Origin: Parahaliea maris
Lineage (GTDB): Bacteria > Pseudomonadota > Gammaproteobacteria > Pseudomonadales > Halieaceae
Direction: 5' to 3'
DNA: 64,000 nucleotides
Assembly (NCBI RefSeq): GCF_008064665.1
Contig: NZ_VRZA01000005.1
Span: forward strand, 62,001-126,000
Part shown: in pieces, positions 35,968 through 44,819 of the stretch
Numbering within the stretch: the stretch's first letter is position 1
How the letters are laid out: each line of letters begins with the position of its first letter
Translations under genes and position numbers: made by a program
Notes under the pieces: model-generated
Databases searched by the model: none
What the model was told of the DNA's origin: nothing
Seen by the model: the letters and a program-made list of their open reading frames with translations, nothing else

Positions 35968-36040
35968 TCGTTAACTTAATTGGTCCATACTAGCAATTTC
36001 GAGGTATTAGACGGCTATATTTTGCATATTTAATTAACGA
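35968..36040. promoter_or_regulatory. Inverted repeat between tetR and the Rieske operon
   Basis: TCGTTAACTTAA (35968-35979) and TTAATTAACGA (36030-36040) are near-complementary, 50 bases apart, in an A/T-rich region that includes TATATTTTGCATATTTAATTA. Each half could be a TetR-dimer site or part of one long element. Confidence 0.4.
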
Positions 36041-36088
36041 CTGTTAGTTTTTATCGGCCTACTTCCTGAAAACCGACGGAGCGACCTC

Positions 36089-37369
36089 GTGTTGGATCCC
36101 TATTCCCTGGTAAACGACGACGCCAGCCTCATCAGCCGCCGCTGCTGGAGTGATGCGTCGGTCTACGAAGCAGAGAAGCAACGCATATTTGGCCGCTCCT
36201 GGCTGTTCCTGGGGCACGAATCCCAGATCCGCAAACCCGGGGATTTTGTCCAGGCGTACATGTGCGAAACACCGGTTATCCTCGCCCGGAGCGAGGATGG
36301 ACAGGTACATGCCAGTATCAACAGCTGTACCCACCGGGGCCTGCCGGTGTGCCGGGCCAGCCACGGCAACACCCGGCGCTTTGTCTGCCCTTACCACAAC
36401 TGGTCCTACTCGGTGAGCGGCGACCTGGTCGCCATTCCCCAGGAAAAGCAGGTCGCGCAATGCCCCGACAAATCCGCCCTCGGCCTGAAGCGGGTGCCGC
36501 GGCTGGAGAGCTGGCGTGGCCTTATCTTCGGCTCCTTCAACGACAGTATCGAACCCCTGGAAGACTACCTGGGGGATATGCGTTTTTACCTGGACGCCTT
36601 CCTGCTGCGCTTTCCCGCGGGCATTGAATTTGTGGGCTCTCCCCAGCGCTGGGTCATCGATGCGAACTGGAAGTTGCCGGTGGAGAATCAGCTGGGCGAT
36701 GTCAATCACGGTCCCTTCCTGCACGCCGCCATCATTCCGGCAGAGGCCAATCAGGAGATTGTGGATTACGGTTACTCGGTGGTTACCCAGCCAGGTCACG
36801 GCGCCACCTTCCGCCTGTTGCCGGAAGACGCTCCGGTGGAATCCGTGGGCTGGGGCTTCGAGTCCATTCCCGGCCAAACAGGTGGTGCCGAATTGCAGGA
36901 GTATCTGCGCGAAGTCCACGCGCAAGCCAGCGACCGGGTTGGTCCCATTCGCGCGCGCATGAAAGGCCTCACCTACGGCATTTATCCCAATCTCTCCTTT
37001 CTCTGGTCCAACGCCGCCTTCAAGGTGTCCCACCCCCGGGGCCCGGGAAAGGTGGAGTACTGGTCCTGGTCGGTGGTACCCGCCGATGCGCCGGCGCACC
37101 TGAAGAAAATTCTGCGGGCCAATCACACCTCGTTTTTTGGACCCGGAGGGATTCTGGAACAGGAAGATTCCGAATCCTGGATGCAGCAGTTAAAGGGCGC
37201 CAACATCGGTTTTGCCGACGACCGCCCCTTCTACTACGGCCTTGGCCTCGGCGAAGAAAAACCGCACGCTGATTTGCCCGGGTTGGTGAGCAGCACCGCC
37301 AATGAGTTCTATGCGCGGGCATTCTTCCAGCGCTGGCGGGACGATCTGGCTGCGGAGGTAAGAGCATGA
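36089..37369 (+). CDS. Rieske-type aromatic-ring hydroxylating oxygenase, alpha subunit
   Basis: 426 residues, GTG start. The Rieske [2Fe-2S] ligands are Cys80-x-His82 in CTHRG and Cys100-x2-His103 in CPYHNW. The mononuclear iron site is seen in NQLGDVNHGPFLHA (two histidines), with its aspartate further on. It overlaps the beta subunit gene by 4 bases (ATGA). The pair hydroxylates an aromatic ring with oxygen and electrons from a reductase, but no ferredoxin or reductase gene is found in the window. TetR control is likely (divergent). Confidence 0.93.
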   Translation: MLDPYSLVNDDASLISRRCWSDASVYEAEKQRIFGRSWLFLGHESQIRKPGDFVQAYMCETPVILARSEDGQVHASINSCTHRGLPVCRASHGNTRRFVCPYHNWSYSVSGDLVAIPQEKQVAQCPDKSALGLKRVPRLESWRGLIFGSFNDSIEPLEDYLGDMRFYLDAFLLRFPAGIEFVGSPQRWVIDANWKLPVENQLGDVNHGPFLHAAIIPAEANQEIVDYGYSVVTQPGHGATFRLLPEDAPVESVGWGFESIPGQTGGAELQEYLREVHAQASDRVGPIRARMKGLTYGIYPNLSFLWSNAAFKVSHPRGPGKVEYWSWSVVPADAPAHLKKILRANHTSFFGPGGILEQEDSESWMQQLKGANIGFADDRPFYYGLGLGEEKPHADLPGLVSSTANEFYARAFFQRWRDDLAAEVRA

Positions 37370-37920
37370 GCGCGCCCAACATCACACCGGAACTGCAGTG
37401 GTCGATCGAGCAGTTCTACTACCGCGAAGCGAGGCTGCTCGATAACCGCCAGTACCAGACCTGGCTGGGCCTGTGCAGTGAGGACATCAGCTATTCCATG
37501 CCCGGGCGCAACAACCTGCTGGTAGACAATCGCGAGCGGGGCCACGAATCCATGATCGAGGTCGACCGGGAACTGGAAGGCATCGACTCCGACGGCTGCC
37601 CCATTCGCGATGAAAACTACATCTACCTGATGTTGCGCGTGGAGCGCAGCTTCAAGATCAATGCCTGGGCGGAAAATCCCCCCGCACGCACGCGGCGGAT
37701 TATCGGCAATGTGGAGATTCTCGATATTGCCGGTGATGAGTACTCGGTGGTGAGTAACTTTCACTTGCACTATTCCCGGCCGGGGGCCAGGGACTTCTTC
37801 TACGCCGGTCAGCGCCGCGACCGCCTGCTCGAAGTTGATGGCGACTACCGGATTCGCCGCCGTGAAATCCTCATGGACATGGCGGATGTGAACGTGCCGA
37901 CGCTGGGGCTGTTTTTATAA
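37366..37920 (+). CDS. Aromatic-ring hydroxylating dioxygenase, beta subunit
   Basis: 184 residues of the NTF2-like beta subunit: WSIEQFYYREARLLDNRQYQTWLGL at the start, SYSMPGRNNL, and DRLLEVDGDYRIRRREILMDMA near the C-terminus. It has a structural role in the alpha3-beta3 oxygenase. The ATG overlaps the alpha TGA (ATGA), so the subunits are translated together. Confidence 0.92.
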   Translation: MSAPNITPELQWSIEQFYYREARLLDNRQYQTWLGLCSEDISYSMPGRNNLLVDNRERGHESMIEVDRELEGIDSDGCPIRDENYIYLMLRVERSFKINAWAENPPARTRRIIGNVEILDIAGDEYSVVSNFHLHYSRPGARDFFYAGQRRDRLLEVDGDYRIRRREILMDMADVNVPTLGLFL

Positions 37921-37941
37921 TTGAGTGCGAAGCGTTACGAC

Positions 37942-38102
37942 ATGTCAGTGAGGAGCAACGTCTCATGGTCATCACACAGCACGGCGAAGCGAAAGCGGTA
38001 CTGCAGGACATCGTCAGTTATGAACAGACCCAGGAGTCGTTGGCATTACTGAAAATGCTCGCCCAAAGTAGCCAAAGTATTCAGGCGGGAGGTTCACTTT
38101 AA
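37942..38102 (+). pseudogene. Phd/YefM-type antitoxin remnant (N-terminus missing)
   Basis: The frame reads VITQHGEAKAVLQDIVSYEQ then TQESLALLKMLAQSSQSI up to a TAA at 38100. This is the second half of a Phd/YefM antitoxin, with the DNA-binding N-terminal part gone. It begins just after the Rieske beta stop. The last residues run straight into the toxin remnant, so the ends of both genes were joined by a deletion. Confidence 0.8.
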
Positions 38103-38217
38103 ACCGTATCGCGTCATTTACGAGATAAGCCAACGGTCCGTTTACGTCTACTTTGTCGTAGACGGGCGAAGGGATATGCAATCGCTACTGGAGAGGCGGT
38201 TGACGAGGCAGGGGTGA
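38095..38217 (+). pseudogene. ParE/RelE-type toxin remnant (C-terminal 40 residues)
   Basis: From 38095 the frame reads HFKPYRVIYEISQRS then VYFVVDGRRDMQSLLERRL and stops at 38217. This is the C-terminal 40 residues of a ParE/RelE-fold toxin; about half of the protein is missing. It overlaps the antitoxin remnant by 8 bases, in another frame. Confidence 0.8.
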
Positions 38218-38233
38218 TTACGACGCTGAGCCG

Positions 38234-38308
38234 GGCACGCACGCCCTTCGCCGCTGACGCGGTTTGTCGAAGCGGAGAGTTCGAACCAAGTCGTCGCGCG
38301 GCGCCACT
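38234..38308 (+). repeat. Dispersed hairpin repeat, copy 1 (partial)
   Basis: Contains CCTTCGCCGC, then TTGTCGAAGCGGAG and TTCGAACCAAGTC, matching copies at 42.1 and 46.6 kb with some parts missing. CCGC TGAC GCGG forms a hairpin in place of GCCGC TTT GCGGC of copy 4. It sits right after the TA remnant and about 125 bases before mltD. Confidence 0.7.
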
Positions 38309-38434
38309 ATCGACCATTTCCGCCTGATCCCTTGTCGGCACCGCCGGCCGTGCTGCTGAAAAACCCCCGGATATTCGCTTACACGGCGCGGGAATTCTGC
38401 TATAACCAGCACAACAACAAGCGGAAGAGCGGGC

Positions 38435-39952
38435 ATGATCAGGGGACTGATAGCCATCGCCGCACTGGCGATGACACTGGGGACGCAAGCAGGTGAGTTT
38501 CCGCGGCCAGTTTCGCTGGAGCCGGCGGTGCAGTTCTGGACCCGGGTCTACACCCAGATCACCACCAACCAGGGTTACATTCACGACGCCGAGAATCTCG
38601 CTGTCATCTACGATACGGTGAACCTGCCCGCGTCCGGCAGCAATGCCGAGCGCGAGCGGCAGGTGAACAACGCCAAGCTGCGCACGGCAAGTGCGCTGAC
38701 CTCTCTCGGGAAAGGCAAGCGCACCAACCTCTCGGATACAGAGCGTCGGGTGCTGTCTACCTGGCCGCAGGGCACGTCCAATCACACTTTCGCGCGCGCC
38801 GCGCAGAACGTCCGCTTCCAGTTAGGCCAGTCCGACCGCTTCCGCGAGGGGCTCGTGCGCTCCGGGCAGTGGAAGCCGCACATCCGCGAGGTGCTCGCCG
38901 CCCGCGGCCTGCCACGCGAGCTGGAGGTGCTGCCCCACGTTGAGTCCTCCTTCAACCCCGATGCCTGGTCCAAGGTCGCCGCGGCCGGCATGTGGCAGTT
39001 CATGCCATCCACCGCCCGCCAGTTCATGCGCGTCGACCACGTGGTGGACGAGCGCATGGACCCGTTTACCGCCACCCAGGGCGCGGCCGAATTGCTCAAG
39101 CGCAACTACCAGATCACCGGCACCTGGCCGCTCGCGCTGACCAGCTACAACCACGGAACCGGGGGCGTGCTGCGGGCTGCCAGGACCGTGGGCACCAAGG
39201 ACATTGGCATGCTTATTCAGGAGTACAATGGCCCGGCATTCGGTTTCGCGTCGCGCAACTTCTATCCCTCGTTCCTCGCGGCACTGGAAGTGGACACGCA
39301 CGCGTCGAACTATTTCCCCGACCTCAGCGTCGCGGCACCGATGGACTACGACCAGGTCATCCTCGATGCCTTCATCCCCGCCAGTGCCCTGGCGGCCGCG
39401 ACCGGCGTGCCGATCGCGGAGTTCCGGGCGTCCAACCCGGCGCTGCGCGACCCGATCTGGAGTGGCGAGAAGTACATCCCGCAGGGCTACGCGGTGCGTA
39501 TCCCCCGCTCCCGTCTCGGCGGGCCGCTGGAGGGGTATATGGCCGCAATTCCAGGCAATTCGCGCTTCGGCCATCAGCAGCCAGACCTGACCCATCGCAT
39601 CCGTTCCGGCGAGTCGCTGTGGACGATCGCGCGGCGCTACGGCACCAGCGTGTCGAAGCTGCAGGCATTGAACGGCTTGCGCGGGACCAGTATCCGCGCC
39701 GGCAAGACCCTTATCCTGCCCGGTACCGTGATGCCCGAACCGCGCCTCGCGCGCCAGACCGCAACTCCGGTACGTGCCGCGCAGAACCACGGCGTCTACG
39801 TGATCCGCAAGGGCGACTCGCTGTGGAGTATCGCGCGGCGCTTCAACATCTCCCAGCAGCAGCTCGTGAGCTGGAACGGCATTTCCACGAAGCAATACCT
39901 GCAGCCCGGGCAGAAGCTCAAGGTGACCGCGGCCGCCAGCGGCCAGAGCTGA
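38435..39952 (+). CDS. mltD: Membrane-bound lytic murein transglycosylase D-like, two LysM domains
   Basis: 505 residues with a signal peptide (MIRGLIAIAALAMTLGTQAG). The SLT domain has the catalytic Glu in VLPHVESSFNP and SAAGMWQF-type block KVAAAGMWQFMPSTARQF, with TSYNHGTGGV as a third family motif. Two LysM domains lie at about 386-430 and 449-494, the second starting HGVYVIRKGDSLW. It cleaves glycan strands to 1,6-anhydro-muropeptides. MltD proteins have one to three LysM repeats. It is monocistronic, upstream of dbpA in the same direction. Confidence 0.93.
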   Translation: MIRGLIAIAALAMTLGTQAGEFPRPVSLEPAVQFWTRVYTQITTNQGYIHDAENLAVIYDTVNLPASGSNAERERQVNNAKLRTASALTSLGKGKRTNLSDTERRVLSTWPQGTSNHTFARAAQNVRFQLGQSDRFREGLVRSGQWKPHIREVLAARGLPRELEVLPHVESSFNPDAWSKVAAAGMWQFMPSTARQFMRVDHVVDERMDPFTATQGAAELLKRNYQITGTWPLALTSYNHGTGGVLRAARTVGTKDIGMLIQEYNGPAFGFASRNFYPSFLAALEVDTHASNYFPDLSVAAPMDYDQVILDAFIPASALAAATGVPIAEFRASNPALRDPIWSGEKYIPQGYAVRIPRSRLGGPLEGYMAAIPGNSRFGHQQPDLTHRIRSGESLWTIARRYGTSVSKLQALNGLRGTSIRAGKTLILPGTVMPEPRLARQTATPVRAAQNHGVYVIRKGDSLWSIARRFNISQQQLVSWNGISTKQYLQPGQKLKVTAAASGQS

Positions 39953-40116
39953 CATACCGCCTGCCTGCGATAACAACTCCTGATACTGTTCACTATCCTC
40001 CGTGTCGGAACTGGTAGAATCCAGGACGGGCCTGGCTTTCTCGCCACGCTGGTATTGCACGGGCACGGCGCTTCGGCACTGCCCCTGCCCCATTACCGAA
40101 TGAGAATGAATTTGCC

Positions 40117-41493
40117 ATGACCCCCACCGAATTTTCCAGCCTCTCGCTGCCCGCCGATGTTCTCGCCAATCTCGACGCACTCGGCTACAAGGCCATGACA
40201 CCGGTTCAGGCCGGGAGCCTGCCGGCAGTGCTGGCGGGCCAAGACGTGAAAGCAAAGGCCAAAACCGGCAGCGGGAAGACGGCCGCCTTCGGCATAGGGC
40301 TGTTGCAACGCCTCGACCCGCGCCGCTACCAGACCCAGGTGCTGGTGCTGTGCCCGACGCGGGAACTGGCCGATCAGGTCAGCAAGGCCCTGCGTTCTCT
40401 GGCCAGGCCGCTCGCCAATGTGAAGATTCTCACCCTTTGCGGCGGCACCCCCATGGGCCCGCAACTGGCCTCGCTGGAGCATCCGCCACATATCGTGGTG
40501 GGCACTCCTGGACGCCTGCTCAAACTCTGTCGCAAAGGTTCGCTGAAACTCGACCAGGTGCGCGCGCTGGTGCTCGACGAGGCCGATCGCATGCTGGACA
40601 TGGGCTTTCTCGACGACATCACTGCCCTGATCGCTTTCACCCCGGATCAGCGCCAGACCCTGCTGTTTTCAGCAACCTATCCCGAAGAGATTCTCGACAT
40701 CAGCCGCAAGGTTCAGAGAGACCCGGTCGAAATAACGGTGGAGAGCGTGCATGACGACAGCGTCATCAAGCAGCTGTTTTACGAGACCGGGCTTAGGGAA
40801 AAGACCGGGGCACTCGTGGCTCTGTTACAGCACTTTCGCCCCGACAGCTGCGTCGTGTTCTGCAACCGCAAGCTGCAGTGCGAGGAGCTGGCCGACGCAC
40901 TCAGGCAGCGGGGAATCAGCGCGGTCGCCCTGCACGGTGACATGGAACAGAAAGACCGCGACCGGGTGCTGGTGCAGTTTGCCAATCGCAGTGTCAGCCT
41001 GCTCATCGCTACCGACGTCGCCGCCCGGGGCCTCGATATCAAGGAACTGGCTGCCGTCGTCAACTACGAGTTACCTCACGACCCGGAAGTGTATATTCAC
41101 CGCATCGGACGCACCGGGCGTGCCGGCAATGAAGGTCTGGCATTGAGCCTGTTCCAGCCGTCCGAGGCGGCTCGGGTGAATGCGATCGAGGAGTTGCTGG
41201 GCAAGGCACCGACCCTCGGCAACCTGCCCGCGGCCGCTGAACGCGATGCGCCCATCCCGGCCGCCATGAGAACCCTGTGCCTGAACGCCGGACGCAGGGC
41301 CAAACTCCGCCCCGGGGATATCCTGGGCGCACTCACTGCGAGCGGGGAGCTCACCCGTGACCACATTGGCAAGATCGACATCTTCGACACCGTGGCCTAC
41401 GTGGCGGTGACAAGACAACAGACTGGCAAGGCACTGGCCATTCTGTCCGCAACCCGTGTAAAAGGCCGGAAAGTGCTGGCCAGAAAGGTGTGA
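40117..41493 (+). CDS. dbpA: ATP-dependent RNA helicase DbpA
   Basis: 458 residues. DEAD-box motifs: Q motif FSSLSLPADVLANLDALGY, AKTGSGKT (motif I), PTRELA, TPGR, DEAD (in VLDEADRM), SAT, and IHRIGRTGRAG (VI). The C-terminal 75 residues from RTLCLNAGRRAKLRPGD are the DbpA-specific RNA-binding domain that recognises hairpin 92 of 23S rRNA. It acts in large-subunit assembly. It is followed by a NYN gene 38 bases on. Confidence 0.95.
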   Translation: MTPTEFSSLSLPADVLANLDALGYKAMTPVQAGSLPAVLAGQDVKAKAKTGSGKTAAFGIGLLQRLDPRRYQTQVLVLCPTRELADQVSKALRSLARPLANVKILTLCGGTPMGPQLASLEHPPHIVVGTPGRLLKLCRKGSLKLDQVRALVLDEADRMLDMGFLDDITALIAFTPDQRQTLLFSATYPEEILDISRKVQRDPVEITVESVHDDSVIKQLFYETGLREKTGALVALLQHFRPDSCVVFCNRKLQCEELADALRQRGISAVALHGDMEQKDRDRVLVQFANRSVSLLIATDVAARGLDIKELAAVVNYELPHDPEVYIHRIGRTGRAGNEGLALSLFQPSEAARVNAIEELLGKAPTLGNLPAAAERDAPIPAAMRTLCLNAGRRAKLRPGDILGALTASGELTRDHIGKIDIFDTVAYVAVTRQQTGKALAILSATRVKGRKVLARKV

Positions 41494-41530
41494 GCGCGGC
41501 ACCGGCGCCCCTGGAGATGACAGCTTAACC

Positions 41531-42004
41531 ATGCCCACTATCGCCCTGTTCGTCGATGTACAGAATATCTACTACACCACGCGCGACACCTGGAAGCGCC
41601 CGTTCAACTACCGCAAATTCTGGGACACGGTCAGCGCACAGGGCGATATACGGGTGGCGAATGCCTACGCTATCGACCGGGGCGACGAAGGTCAGCGACG
41701 CTTTCAGGATGCCCTCAGACACATTGGCTTCACGGTACGCCTCAAGCCCTATATCCAGCGTGCGGACGGCTCCGCCAAGGGAGACTGGGATGTGGGCATT
41801 ACCATCGACGTGCTGGAGGCCGCGAGTCGCGTCGATCGCGTCATTCTGCTGAGCGGGGACGGTGACTTCGACCTGCTGTTGGACAAGATTCGCCTCGATC
41901 ACGGTGTGAGCACGGAAGTGTACGGTGTGCCCGGACTGACAGCCCACTCGCTGATTCAGAGCGCGGATACGTTCCACCCGATCACTGAAACCCTGTTGCA
42001 GTGA
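41531..42004 (+). CDS. NYN-domain (LabA/DUF88) ribonuclease-like protein
   Basis: 157 residues with the PIN-like NYN fold: IALFVDVQNIYY opens with the first metal aspartate, then KGDWDVGITIDVLEA and RVILLSGDGDFDLLLDKI supply the acidic cluster. Such proteins are RNases or RNA-binding proteins. It shares a transcript with dbpA (38-base gap), so a role in RNA metabolism is likely. It ends 66 bases before the second dispersed repeat. Confidence 0.9.
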   Translation: MPTIALFVDVQNIYYTTRDTWKRPFNYRKFWDTVSAQGDIRVANAYAIDRGDEGQRRFQDALRHIGFTVRLKPYIQRADGSAKGDWDVGITIDVLEAASRVDRVILLSGDGDFDLLLDKIRLDHGVSTEVYGVPGLTAHSLIQSADTFHPITETLLQ

Positions 42005-42070
42005 CCCCTGGCCCAGTGCGGCAACCCAGGAACCTGTCGCGGGGTAAACGGGGCAGGGACTGATATGCGT

Positions 42071-42290
42071 TACCGGGGTCGCGCACGACCTTCGCCGCGT
42101 TTCGGCTCGTCTCAAATTGCTGCGCAATTTGTCGAACCGGAGCGGCCGGCGTCCCGGGGTTCGAACCAAGTCCTCGCGCGGCGCCGCTAACGAATGCCCT
42201 CCCATGCCTTTAAAATCAAAGAGTTAGAAATTGGGCTGGGCGTAGGGTGGCATAAAAAGGCGCGTGCGTGATCCCATGGTGGTCCCAAAA
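42071..42290 (+). repeat. Dispersed hairpin repeat, copy 2 (full)
   Basis: About 220 bases, most of the 330-base gap between the NYN gene and higA. Blocks in order: GGGGTCGCGCACGA, hairpin 1 (GCCG CGTTT CGGC), hairpin 2 (CAAATTGC TGC GCAATTTG, 42113-42131), GGCGTCCCGGGGTTCGAACC, TAAAATCAAAGAGTTAGAAA, and TCCCATGGTGGTCCCAAAA at the end. The same blocks appear in copy 4, but hairpin 2 has a different sequence that still pairs. No transposase lies next to it. Confidence 0.8.
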
Positions 42291-42335
42291 ATTCCCGAAG
42301 GAATAGCAGGGAAGTCGGCCAGTGACGCATAAACT

Positions 42336-42629
42336 TCAAGCGGCGATAGGCTTGGCCTTCTCGATTCGGGCACGCCGCTTCGGTGTATTCAGCGCTTTCC
42401 AAAGCTCGTTCCGCTGCTGCAGGTTCAGCCAGAAATCTGCCGTATTGCCGAAAACCCTGGCCAGCATCAACGCAGAATCCGCCGTAATGGTTCGACGATT
42501 GGTACACAACTCATTGACAGTTTTTCGACTCACACCCATGGCCTGTGCCAACTGTCCCTGGGTCAAGCCAAGGGGCACAAGGAATTCCTCGGTAATCATC
42601 TCGCCGACACTGACGGGTTGTCGCACAGT
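42336..42629 (-). CDS. higA: HigA-family antitoxin (orphan)
   Basis: 97 residues from the GTG at 42629 (AGG upstream); a TTG at 42653 is the alternative. PVSVGEMITEEFLVPLGLTQ, VSRKTVNELCTNRR and LARVFGNTADFWLNLQQR are the HigA/VapI antitoxin blocks with an XRE HTH. The HigB toxin normally lies directly upstream. Here only about 150 bases separate the gene from the plus-strand hipB, and no toxin frame is present. So it is an orphan antitoxin, perhaps acting on another system or being lost. Confidence 0.88.
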   Translation of the reverse strand, partial: TVRQPVSVGEMITEEFLVPLGLTQGQLAQAMGVSRKTVNELCTNRRTITADSALMLARVFGNTADFWLNLQQRNELWKALNTPKRRARIEKAKPIAA

Positions 42630-42807
42630 AACGTACCTGGTTACTTTGGCCAACCTGTGTTCATTGGCGCCAGCCCCCGCAGATGTAATGATCTATTTAC
42701 AGTACATTTGCGCATCAGAAGCCTTGCCAAACTGGCAACTTACTGCGAGTATGACTCACAAATGAAGCATTAGATACCATTATGACCTTTTTATAGATCT
42801 ATCGCCC

Positions 42808-43146
42808 ATGGCAAAACCCGCACACAGAAGCTATTCCCGATACGCCCGAGAGGCTGTCGAGCTTCTCGGATTAATGGTTCGTAACGCACGCATTGAGCGC
42901 GGCCTGACGGTGGCAGATATCGCCGAGCGCGCGGGAGTTTCACGTGGCCTCGTACACCGGATAGAGCAGGGTGAAATGGGCACATCCATCGGCGTCGCAT
43001 TTGAACTGGCCGCGATTCTGGGGCTCCGCCTCTTTGAAGCCGAACCGGCTACACTGACACGACATCTGGCTGTTGAGCACAATAAACTCACCCTGCTCCC
43101 ACAAGCCGCCCGCAAGAAAAAGCAGCAGGTCGATGATGACTTCTGA
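42808..43146 (+). CDS. hipB: HipB-like XRE-family antitoxin
   Basis: 112 residues with an XRE HTH at about 20-75: LGLMVRNARIERGLTVADIA and AGVSRGLVHRIEQGEMG. It binds DNA upstream of its operon and neutralises HipA. The stop overlaps the start of the hipA gene (14 bases), so the two are translated together. It is longer than the 88-residue E. coli HipB, with a basic tail (RKKKQQVDDDF). Confidence 0.9.
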   Translation: MAKPAHRSYSRYAREAVELLGLMVRNARIERGLTVADIAERAGVSRGLVHRIEQGEMGTSIGVAFELAAILGLRLFEAEPATLTRHLAVEHNKLTLLPQAARKKKQQVDDDF

Positions 43147-44428
43147 GCGTCCACGATTGGACGCGCCGGATGAAGCCTTCGTCTGGCTTTGGCTACCGGG
43201 CGCGACAAAGCCTATGGTCGCCGGGCGAGTTTCTCGCGACGGCGATCGGCTAATTTTTAACTACGGCCAAAGCTATCTGCAGCGCGATAACTGCATGCCA
43301 ATATACCTCCCGGAATTGCCCCTACGCCGCGGGGCGATTCCGCCCGAAACCGGCCTGAACATGGCCGGCTGCCTGCGCGACTCTGCACCGGACGCATGGG
43401 GGCGCCGGGTTATCCTGAACCGTACCTTCGGGCGCAAAGGCAAGGACATCGACATGGCGGCACTCAATGAGTTGACCTACCTGCTGGCGTCTGGATCAGA
43501 CCGTGTGGGCGCACTCGACTTCCAGCCCTCTCCCTCAGAATACGTGCCGCGTACGATGGAGACAGCAACAATCGAAGAGCTCTTGAGCGCCGCAGAGAAA
43601 GTTGAACAAGGGATCCCTCTCTCGCCCGACCTGGATCAGGCTCTGTTTCATGGCTCCTCTTTGGGGGGTGCGCGCCCCAAAGCACTACTTGAGGATGGCG
43701 ACAGGAAACTGATTGCCAAGTTTTCCTCGTCGACGGACACCTACAACGTGGTGAAGGCTGAGTACGTTGCCATGCGCCTTGCTGAAAAAGTTGGGCTTAG
43801 CGTCGCCCCGGTCCGCCTTGCGCACGCTGCTGGAAAAGATGTGCTGCTGATTGAGCGATTTGACCGCGCCCGAACAGCGGATGGCTGGACACGCAAGTTC
43901 ATGATGTCTGCGCTTACCCTCTTCGGCCTCGATGAAATGATGGCGCGCTATGCCAGCTACGAAGACCTCGCGGAGATTATCCGGCACCGCTTTACCTCCC
44001 CAAAGTCGACCCTGCACGAGTTATTTGGCCGGCTGGTATTTAACATCCTGTGTGGTAACACGGACGATCATGCCCGCAACCACGCAGCTTTCTGGGACGG
44101 AGAACAATTGTCCCTGACACCCGCCTATGACATATGCCCTCAGAGCCGCACGGGTAATGTGGCCAGCCAGGCCATGCTGATCGCTGGCGATAACAGAGCG
44201 AGCACAGTGGCAAACTGCCTTGAGGCCGCTCCTCACTTTCAACTCGATGGAGATGCAGCGAAAGGAATCATCAAGCGGCAACTCAATGTTATCCGAAGTA
44301 CCTGGGGCGACATCTGTGAAGAAGCGGAATTGACCACGGTAGAGCGCAACCTGTTCGGTCAGCGCATGTTCCTCAATGAGTTTGTTTTCGAAGGAGCGCC
44401 AGTTGGACTTCAAGCTTGGCAAAGCTAG
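43133..44428 (+). CDS. hipA: HipA-like toxin kinase (first hipBA pair)
   Basis: 431 residues, start at the ATG ATG pair (43133/43136) inside the end of hipB. The kinase is seen in GSSLGGARPKALL (nucleotide loop), LIAKFSSSTD, the catalytic loop NTDDHARNH and the metal motif PAYDIC. HipA-type kinases phosphorylate glutamyl-tRNA synthetase and trigger persistence; relatives use other targets. The N-subdomain is in one chain. Overlap with hipB is 14 bases. Confidence 0.93.
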   Translation: MMTSERPRLDAPDEAFVWLWLPGATKPMVAGRVSRDGDRLIFNYGQSYLQRDNCMPIYLPELPLRRGAIPPETGLNMAGCLRDSAPDAWGRRVILNRTFGRKGKDIDMAALNELTYLLASGSDRVGALDFQPSPSEYVPRTMETATIEELLSAAEKVEQGIPLSPDLDQALFHGSSLGGARPKALLEDGDRKLIAKFSSSTDTYNVVKAEYVAMRLAEKVGLSVAPVRLAHAAGKDVLLIERFDRARTADGWTRKFMMSALTLFGLDEMMARYASYEDLAEIIRHRFTSPKSTLHELFGRLVFNILCGNTDDHARNHAAFWDGEQLSLTPAYDICPQSRTGNVASQAMLIAGDNRASTVANCLEAAPHFQLDGDAAKGIIKRQLNVIRSTWGDICEEAELTTVERNLFGQRMFLNEFVFEGAPVGLQAWQS

Positions 44429-44661
44429 CCCGGAGCATCAATGCCAGGGTCGTCGCCAATCATCGCCAGTGTTTCGTTTACTGCTTATAGGCGGTGGGCG
44501 TGTTAGTGCACTTGGTCACAAAAGCAGGCACGAGTGGCAGGAATATCCCGGCCGGGACCAAGGGAGCAAGACGGCGACGTATGGCCACATGGAGATCGCA
44601 TGAGGCAGTACAGTGACTTTCGACGAAGGAGTACGGATGGTTTGTTAAAAAGGTGAAACCC
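44429..44661. other. Gap after hipA 1, possibly a worn dispersed element
   Basis: No gene is supported. The minus-strand frame over 44478-44765 has a composition I associate with spurious frames in repeated intergenic elements of gammaproteobacteria, not with a protein. The gap runs to the next hairpin and to repeat copy 3. Confidence 0.35.
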
Positions 44662-44692
44662 TGGCGGCCCGTGACTCCCATAGGGGCCGCCA
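44662..44692 (+). terminator. Terminator-like hairpin between the two hipBA modules
   Basis: TGGCGGCCC (44662-44670) pairs perfectly with GGGCCGCCA (44684-44692), followed by AACTTCTCTTT. It could end transcription of the first hipBA pair, though it is 234 bases past the stop. Confidence 0.6.
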
Positions 44693-44734
44693 AACTTCTC
44701 TTTAAAAACGCTGGTATGAGTTGTGAGGTCTGAG

Positions 44735-44784
44735 TGGGCGGCCGGCATCCCGGGGGTTCGAACAAAGTCCTCGCGCGACGCCTC
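44735..44784 (+). repeat. Dispersed hairpin repeat, copy 3 (short)
   Basis: GGGCGGCCGGCATCCCGGGG and GGTTCGAACAAAGTCCTCGC match the middle block of copies 2 and 4. Both ends of the repeat are missing. It lies between the two hipBA pairs. Confidence 0.7.
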
Positions 44785-44819
44785 TAATCTGTAGCTCTAT
44801 ACTGGCGGCCATCTATTTT

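Noticed and set aside
44478-44765. 95-residue minus-strand frame between the hipBA pairs
   Set aside because: Its composition resembles spurious frames over intergenic repeats and it spans the hairpin and repeat copy 3.
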